Shown: piece after piece, positions 1 through 5,954 of the stretch
How the letters are laid out: every line of letters starts with the position of its first letter
Position numbering within the stretch: position 1 is the first letter of the stretch
Source: Bryobacterales bacterium
Lineage (GTDB): Bacteria; Acidobacteriota; Terriglobia; Bryobacterales; Bryobacteraceae
Reading direction: 5' to 3'
NCBI GenBank assembly: GCA_003142355.1
Contig: PLMF01000062.1
Coordinates: 1,430 to 7,383, forward strand
Length of the DNA stretch: 5,954 nucleotides
Notes under the pieces: model-generated
What the model saw: the letters and a program-made list of their open reading frames with translations, nothing else
Told to the model about the DNA's origin: nothing
The model's database searches: none
Made by a program: the position numbers and the translations under genes

Positions 1-1050
1 CAGGCGCCCTTCTCGGTGAAGCCCGCGGTGGCGCAGGCTCTCGGCATCCAGCCGGACAACGTGCGCATCATCACCCCCTATGTGGGCGGTGGCTTTGGCG
101 GGAAGAGCGGAGCGCCGCAGGCCGTCGAAGCGGCGCGCCTGGCGAAGGCCGCCGGCAAACCCGTGCAAGTAGTGTGGGACCGCGCCGAGGAGTTCTTCTA
201 CGATACCTTCCGGCCGGCCGCCGTGGTGAAGATCCGCTCCGGCCTGACCGCGGCCGGGAAGATCGCTTTCTGGGATGCGAAAGTTTACGCGGCCGGCGAG
301 CGCGAGGCGGCGCCCTTCTACGACATCCCCAACCATCACACCGTCTCGGCCGGCGGCTGGCAGGGAGGCAACCCTCCCGGCATGCACCCGTTCAGCGTTG
401 GTCCCTGGCGCGCGCCCTCGGTCAATACCAACACGTTCGCGCGCGAATCGCACATCGACATTCTAGCGGCCAAGGCCGGCGTGGACCCGCTCGAGTTCCG
501 CCTCAGCCATCTCACCGACCCGCGCATGCGCCGCGCCCTCGAAACCGTGGCCAAACAGTTTGGCTGGAAGCCGGGGAAGACGCCCAGCGGACGCGGCGTC
601 GGTGTCGCCTGCGGCATTTATTCGAACACCTACGTCGCCACCATGGCGGAGCTGGCCGTCAACAAGACCACCGGCAGCGTGCAGGTCAAGCGAGTGGTCA
701 CGGCGCTCGACGCGGGCCTCATCGTCAATCCCGACGGCTTGCGCCAGCAGATGGAAGGCTGCATCACCATGGGCTTGGGCTACTCCCTCACCGAGGAGGT
801 GCGCTTCAAGGACGGCGAAGTGCTCGACCACAACTTCGACACCTATCAGATCCCGCGTTTCTCGTGGCTGCCCAAGATCGAGACCATCATCATCGATAAC
901 CCCGGCCAGCCCGCGCTGGGGTGCGGCGAACCGCCCATCATCACCTCGGGCGCGGTGGTCGCCAACGCCATCTACGACGCTGTAGGCGCGCGGCTGCTGC
1001 AACTGCCGATGACGCCCGCGCGCATCCTGGAGGCGCTCAAGAAAGGGTGA
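1..1050 (+). CDS. Xanthine dehydrogenase/aldehyde oxidase family, molybdopterin-binding subunit (5' end missing)
   Basis: This is the C-terminal 349 residues of a large molybdenum-cofactor subunit. The reading frame is open from base 1 and ends at TGA 1048-1050, so the start lies outside the window. Family enzymes hydroxylate aldehydes or N-heterocycles at a Mo centre, passing electrons to a [2Fe-2S] subunit or domain. What is seen: a glycine-rich cofactor-binding motif GGGFGGK at local residues 29-35; GPWRAPS near 134-140, matching the conserved arginine-containing substrate/cofactor loop; and GCGEPP, whose Glu310 aligns with the catalytic base of the family. The ending, with AVVANAIYDAVG then LPMTPARILEAL, is the usual family C-terminus, so nothing is missing at the 3' end. 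The separate-subunit type (isoquinoline oxidoreductase or nicotinate dehydrogenase B-like) is more likely than a full-length xanthine dehydrogenase, but the substrate cannot be told. Partner genes would lie upstream, out of view. Confidence 0.93.
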   Translation, partial: QAPFSVKPAVAQALGIQPDNVRIITPYVGGGFGGKSGAPQAVEAARLAKAAGKPVQVVWDRAEEFFYDTFRPAAVVKIRSGLTAAGKIAFWDAKVYAAGEREAAPFYDIPNHHTVSAGGWQGGNPPGMHPFSVGPWRAPSVNTNTFARESHIDILAAKAGVDPLEFRLSHLTDPRMRRALETVAKQFGWKPGKTPSGRGVGVACGIYSNTYVATMAELAVNKTTGSVQVKRVVTALDAGLIVNPDGLRQQMEGCITMGLGYSLTEEVRFKDGEVLDHNFDTYQIPRFSWLPKIETIIIDNPGQPALGCGEPPIITSGAVVANAIYDAVGARLLQLPMTPARILEALKKG

Positions 1051-1057
1051 GGCATGC

Positions 1058-1198
1058 CCAGCCCCACAGGGGCGCCAGAAAGTAGCCCAGCGCGTGAGCG
1101 CTGGGGTTCCGGTCACGGAATCCGCCAGCCCCGGTTAGGGGCGTAAGAAAGCGTTGAGCGCTGAAACCCAACGCGGTTGCCGATGGCGATATTTCGCC
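1058..1198. repeat. Intergenic hairpin mosaic, two-module palindromic repeat
   Basis: Six short inverted repeats lie almost back to back: 1061-1073 (GCCCC/GGGGC, 3-nt loop), 1086-1105 (CCCAGCGC/GCGCTGGG, loop GTGA), 1104-1123 (8-bp stem with one G-T pair, loop GTCA), 1128-1142 (GCCCC/GGGGC, 5-nt loop), 1151-1174 (GCGTTG/CAACGC, 12-nt loop) and 1185-1198 (GGCGA/TCGCC, loop TATT). Two diverged copies of one module are visible. Each has CCAGCCCC (1058, 1125), then GGGGCG-nn-AGAAAG (1069, 1138), then GAGCGCTG (1096, 1156). No open reading frame of note was found here. It sits between convergent genes (stops at 1050 and 1211), so it may help end transcription from both sides, although none of the stems has a T-run. 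Its modular build suggests a dispersed REP/BIME-type repeat; that is inference. Confidence 0.7.
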
Positions 1199-1210
1199 CC
1201 TGCCGGAATC

Positions 1211-3387
<2,177 letters not shown>

Positions 3388-3399
3388 TTACGCTTTACA

Positions 3400-3435
3400 A
3401 AACCCGGTGACAAACCCGGTGACAAACCCGGTGAC
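3400..3435. repeat. Three perfect 12-bp direct repeats
   Basis: The unit AAACCCGGTGAC occurs three times without change or spacer, at 3400-3411, 3412-3423 and 3424-3435. The third copy is also the outer end of the left inverted-repeat arm of the RAYT element. The array lies 22 bp from the fucosidase start codon and would be part of its 5' leader or promoter. It is too short and too tightly packed to be a CRISPR array. Confidence 0.9.
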
Positions 3436-3458
3436 AGACGGAACGTTTCCCGGTTTTC
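3424..3458 (+). repeat. Left inverted-repeat arm (REP-like) of RAYT element
   Basis: A 35-bp stretch matches the reverse complement of 4223-4257 at 34 of 35 positions; the single difference is C at 3451 against G in the other arm. Within it, AAACCCGG (3424-3431) faces CCCGGTTT (3450-3457) across 18 nt. This is an imperfect palindrome, as expected of a REP hairpin, and the GGAA-CGT-TTCC core forms a smaller inner stem. Confidence 0.88.
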
Positions 3459-3495
3459 TTTGAGAATGTCGCGCCGGCGCGGCACTACATTCCGT

Positions 3496-4209
3496 ATGCC
3501 ACGTTTTGCTCGAGTGTTGGCCGTCGATACGCCGTATCACGTCACCCAACGGGGGAACGCCCGGCGGACGGTTTTTGAGACGGATAGCGATCGCCTCGTC
3601 TACATGAGTCTGCTTCAGGAGTTCGCGCGCCTTTACCGGCTGAACATCCTGGGGTATTGCCTGATGCGGAACCACATCCATCTGATCGCGCTTCCGCGGC
3701 GGCTCGACTCCATGCCGCGGGTCTTGCGCTGTGCGCACGGGCAATATGCGGCGTATCTCAATGCCCGCAGAGCGGCCAGCGGGCACGTTTGGCAAGGCCG
3801 CTACTACTCGTGCCCCATGGATGAGAACCACCTCTGGACCGCACTCCGCTACATTGAGCGCAATCCGGTCAGGGCGCAGATGGCGGTTCAGGCGGAATCC
3901 TATCTGTGGTCGAGCGCCCGGGTGCATTGCAATGAAGGATTTTCGGACGGTTTGGTGGACCTCGAGATGTGGCGCAACCGGTGGAGCGCGGAGGAGTGGC
4001 GGGAATTCCTGGCGTGTGCCAGCGGGGCGGATGAGGAAGACGAGCACATCCGTCTGTACACCCATAACGGGCGTCCACTGGGATCGCTGGAGTTCATCCG
4101 GCAATTGGAGCAAGGCACGGGACGGTTGTTGACCGCCCGGAAAGGGGGCCGGCCTCGCAAACGGCAGGCTGAACCCGGTCAGGGGCGGTTGGTTTTCGCC
4201 GGCGAGTGA
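3496..4209 (+). CDS. REP-associated tyrosine transposase (RAYT, Y1_Tnp/IS200-like)
   Basis: 237 residues beginning MPRFARVLAVDTPYHVTQRGN, the usual RAYT N-terminus. This fixes the start at ATG 3496-3498, although the frame stays open upstream to 3244 through the repeat array. Single-strand HUH nuclease features are present: NHIHLI with His60 and His62 as the metal-binding pair, and GHVWQGRYYSCP, where Tyr104 (or Tyr103) is the expected attacking tyrosine. They are followed by the conserved ALRYIERNPVRA helix. The C-terminus has the GRPLGSLEFIRQLE segment and a basic GGRPRKR stretch common in longer RAYTs. No frameshift or internal stop was found, so the gene looks intact. It lies divergent from the fucosidase, with start codons 118 bp apart. 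No clear Shine-Dalgarno precedes the start, which suggests low expression. Family role: cutting and joining single-stranded REP hairpins. Confidence 0.93.
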   Translation: MPRFARVLAVDTPYHVTQRGNARRTVFETDSDRLVYMSLLQEFARLYRLNILGYCLMRNHIHLIALPRRLDSMPRVLRCAHGQYAAYLNARRAASGHVWQGRYYSCPMDENHLWTALRYIERNPVRAQMAVQAESYLWSSARVHCNEGFSDGLVDLEMWRNRWSAEEWREFLACASGADEEDEHIRLYTHNGRPLGSLEFIRQLEQGTGRLLTARKGGRPRKRQAEPGQGRLVFAGE

Positions 4210-4222
4210 GGGCACCTTCCGT

Positions 4223-4257
4223 GAAAACCCGGAAACGTTCCGTCTGTCACCGGGTTT
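4223..4257 (-). repeat. Right inverted-repeat arm (REP-like) of RAYT element
   Basis: This arm begins 13 bp after the RAYT stop codon and is the reverse complement of 3424-3458 with one mismatch. It folds better than the left arm: AAACCCGG (4225-4232) pairs perfectly with CCGGGTTT (4250-4257) across 17 nt, and CGGAA-ACG-TTCCG makes an inner stem. As RNA the hairpin could also serve as a weak end point for the RAYT transcript. Confidence 0.88.
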
Positions 4258-4282
4258 CCCTCACCGGGTTTCCCCCGGGTTT
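4250..4282. repeat. Three CCGGGTTT cores, right outer array
   Basis: CCGGGTTT is found at 4250-4257, 4264-4271 and 4275-4282, with start-to-start spacings of 14 and 11 bp. This mirrors the left array, whose spacing is a strict 12 bp. The right side has diverged through small insertions and deletions of C's between cores. The first core belongs to the right inverted-repeat arm. Confidence 0.82.
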
Positions 4283-4365
4283 TGATGGCTCGAAAGGGCT
4301 AGCCGCACTACTTTGCCGGTATCATCGGATATCATGAGGTGTTAGCCCCTTCCCGTGCCTAAACC

Positions 4366-5954
4366 ATGTGGATCGTTCGATTAGCCCTACGGCGGCCCTA
4401 TACCTTTGTTGTGGTCTCGCTCCTGATCGCCATTCTCGGCGTGACCGCCATCCTCACCATGCCGGTCGATATCTTTCCCTATATCGATATCCCGGTCGTC
4501 AGCATCGTCTGGAGCTACAACGGCCTTTCGCCCGAAGAGATGGAAAAGCGCATCGTCACCATCTTCGAGCGCTCCATGACCACTTCCGTCAACGACATCG
4601 AGCACATCGAGTCCCAGTCTTACACCGGCGCTTCCGTCATCCGGGTCTACTTCCAGCCCAATGCCAAGGTCGAGGTCGCGCTCTCGCAGGTAACGGCCAT
4701 CGCGCAGACTTTGCTGCGCGTCCTTCCTCCGGGCACCACCCCGCCCAACATCATCAAGTACGACGCTTCAGCCGTTCCCGTTCTGCAATTAGGCCTGCAA
4801 AGCGATAGCCTGGCCGAGCAGCAACTGTTCGATCTCGGCCAGAACTTCATCCGCACCCAGTTGGCTACTATTCAGGGGGCCGCCGTTCCGCTTCCGTTTG
4901 GCGGGAAATTCCGCACGGTGATGGTCGATCTCAATCCCGACGCCCTGTTCGCCAAGCAACTCTCCCCGTCCGATATCTCCAGCGCCCTGGGCAATCAGAA
5001 CCTGATTTTGCCGGCCGGCACCGCCAAGATCGGGGACAAGGATTACCAGATCAAGCTCAACAGCAGCCCGCGCACCCTCGACGAGATGAATCGCATGCCC
5101 GTCAAGGTCGTCAACGGCGCCACGGTCTACCTCGGGGATGTCGCGCAAGTCCGCGACGGTTATACCGTGCAGACCAGCGTGGTCCGGACCAACGGCCGCC
5201 GCGGCGCTCTTCTCACCGTGTTGAGAAATGGGAAGGCCTCCACGCTGGCGGTAGTGGACAATGTCAAGAAGACTCTTCCCAGGATACTGGCCGGGCTGAC
5301 TCCGGAGCTGCACGTCCGGCTGTTGTTCGACCAGTCCGTGTTCGTGCGCGCGGCCATCAACGGCGTGGTCCGCGAAGCCGTCAGTGCGGCGTTTCTCACG
5401 GGCCTGATGATCCTGATGTTTCTGGGGAGCTGGCGCAGCACGGTGATCGTCTGCATTTCCATACCGCTTTCCATTCTCGCGTCGCTCATGGTGCTGAGCC
5501 TGTTCGGCGAGACGGTCAACGTGATGACGCTGGGCGGCATGGCCCTGGCGGTCGGCATCCTGGTGGACGACGCCACCGTGGCCATCGAGAATATCCACCG
5601 CAACATGGCCATGAAGAAACCGCTCATCCAAGCGGTGCTCGACGGCTCGCAGCAGATCGCCGTCCCGGCTTTCGTCTCCACCCTAGCTATCTGCATCGTG
5701 TTCGTTCCGGTGCTGCTGCTCACCGGCGCGGCCAAATACCTGTTCACGCCCTTGGCCATGGCGGTGGTGTTCGCCATGATGGCATCGTACTTTCTCTCCC
5801 GCACTTTGGTCCCCACCATGGCGCACTTCATGCTCCGCTCGGAAATGAAGACGGCCCACGGCAGGGGCTTTTTCAATCGCGGCTTTGAGCGGATGCGGGA
5901 GTCCTACGCCTCGCTGTTGCACTGGTGTCTGGATCATCGCGCGCTGGTGCTGGT
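4366..5954 (+). CDS. RND efflux transporter permease, HAE1/AcrB-like (3' end missing)
   Basis: 529 codons of an inner-membrane proton-driven pump, about half the usual length of roughly 1,050; it runs off the window without a stop. From ATG 4366 the order is the family's: TM1 (about 13-32) with FPYIDIPVVSIVWSYNG just after it, the first periplasmic porter region to about 335, then TM2 (341-356), TM3 (359-382), TM4 (387-410), TM5 (435-455) and TM6 (462-482). TM4 holds GILVDDATVAIEN, where Asp401-Asp402 match the AcrB proton-relay pair Asp407-Asp408. This and the absence of a heavy-metal signature favour an HAE1-type drug or small-molecule pump. No Shine-Dalgarno is seen before the ATG; the nearest purine-rich stretch, GAGGTG at 4336-4341, is too far away. 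Its adaptor protein is not directly upstream, where the RAYT element lies instead, so it may be downstream or elsewhere. Confidence 0.94.
   Translation, partial: MWIVRLALRRPYTFVVVSLLIAILGVTAILTMPVDIFPYIDIPVVSIVWSYNGLSPEEMEKRIVTIFERSMTTSVNDIEHIESQSYTGASVIRVYFQPNAKVEVALSQVTAIAQTLLRVLPPGTTPPNIIKYDASAVPVLQLGLQSDSLAEQQLFDLGQNFIRTQLATIQGAAVPLPFGGKFRTVMVDLNPDALFAKQLSPSDISSALGNQNLILPAGTAKIGDKDYQIKLNSSPRTLDEMNRMPVKVVNGATVYLGDVAQVRDGYTVQTSVVRTNGRRGALLTVLRNGKASTLAVVDNVKKTLPRILAGLTPELHVRLLFDQSVFVRAAINGVVREAVSAAFLTGLMILMFLGSWRSTVIVCISIPLSILASLMVLSLFGETVNVMTLGGMALAVGILVDDATVAIENIHRNMAMKKPLIQAVLDGSQQIAVPAFVSTLAICIVFVPVLLLTGAAKYLFTPLAMAVVFAMMASYFLSRTLVPTMAHFMLRSEMKTAHGRGFFNRGFERMRESYASLLHWCLDHRALVL

Larger units (their letters stand above)
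3400..4282 (+). mobile_element. RAYT element (REPtron-like): transposase gene with mirrored REP-like arms
   Basis: A HUH transposase gene is enclosed by near-perfect 35-bp inverted repeats, and beyond these by extra copies of the same core. The left side has AAACCCGG at 3400, 3412 and 3424. The right side has its complement CCGGGTTT at 4250, 4264 and 4275. The outer limits are set where this symmetry stops. I found no target-site duplication, and this transposase class is not expected to make one. RAYTs are usually single-copy genes flanked by the REP sequences they mobilise. Whether this one still moves, or only maintains scattered REPs elsewhere in the genome, cannot be seen from one locus. 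Confidence 0.82.

Noticed and set aside
463..1116. 217-codon open frame on the minus strand
   Set aside because: It is antisense to the molybdopterin subunit gene and rich in His/Gly/Asp, the usual look of a GC-rich shadow frame.
3388..3398. TTAC tetranucleotides left of the element as an IS608-style target site
   Set aside because: Two TTAC sites occur by the left edge (3388, 3395), but a 4-bp motif is easily found by chance and RAYT target rules differ.
3400..3435. CRISPR array
   Set aside because: Units are 12 bp with no spacers and no cas genes nearby. They belong to the RAYT element.
3460..3495. Promoter for the RAYT gene (TTGAGA ... TACATT)
   Set aside because: The spacer is 20 bp and the -10-like box is 4 bp from the start codon, so it is not convincing.
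4297..4304. Palindrome GGCTAGCC upstream of the RND gene
   Set aside because: An 8-bp palindrome alone is not evidence for an operator, and no regulator gene is adjacent.
4789..5876. Two minus-strand open frames of 280 and 238 codons
   Set aside because: Both are antisense to the RND permease, which has unbroken family motifs across the same interval.

Overview
The window is GC-rich bacterial chromosomal DNA. The gene mix is a molybdenum hydroxylase, a secreted GH29 fucosidase, a DUF433/DUF5615 pair, a REP-associated tyrosine transposase and an HAE1-type RND pump, with palindromic repeats between genes. This fits a soil Acidobacteriota of the Solibacter/Bryobacterales kind, but the placement is an inference from style and content. 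No rRNA or other marker gene is present.

Layout. Positions 1-1050 (+) hold the 3' part of a molybdopterin-binding subunit of a xanthine dehydrogenase/aldehyde oxidase family enzyme. Positions 1058-1198 are a dense run of six short hairpins built from two diverged copies of one module, lying between convergent genes. Positions 1211-3377 (-) form a same-strand run, in transcription order: a GH29 alpha-L-fucosidase-like protein with a Tat-like signal, then 23 bp later a DUF433 antitoxin-like protein, which overlaps by 4 bp a DUF5615 PIN-like toxin-type protein. Positions 3400-4282 are a compact element. A RAYT (IS200-like HUH transposase) gene is enclosed by a 35-bp inverted repeat (34/35 identical), and each side carries three mirrored copies of an AAACCCGG core. 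From 4366 to the window end (+) is the N-terminal half of an RND efflux permease.

How they fit together. There is no single pathway. The fucosidase would act on exported glycan substrates and the molybdenum enzyme on aldehydes or N-heterocycles. The RND gene would need an adaptor and outer-membrane channel that are not in view. The DUF433/DUF5615 pair is a plausible toxin-antitoxin unit that may be co-transcribed behind the fucosidase. The most notable structure is the RAYT with its symmetric REP-like arms, which ends only 22 bp before the fucosidase start codon and so makes up that gene's immediate upstream region. The second is the intergenic hairpin mosaic at 1058-1198. I saw no CRISPR array, tRNA or rRNA, and no clearly new multi-gene system.
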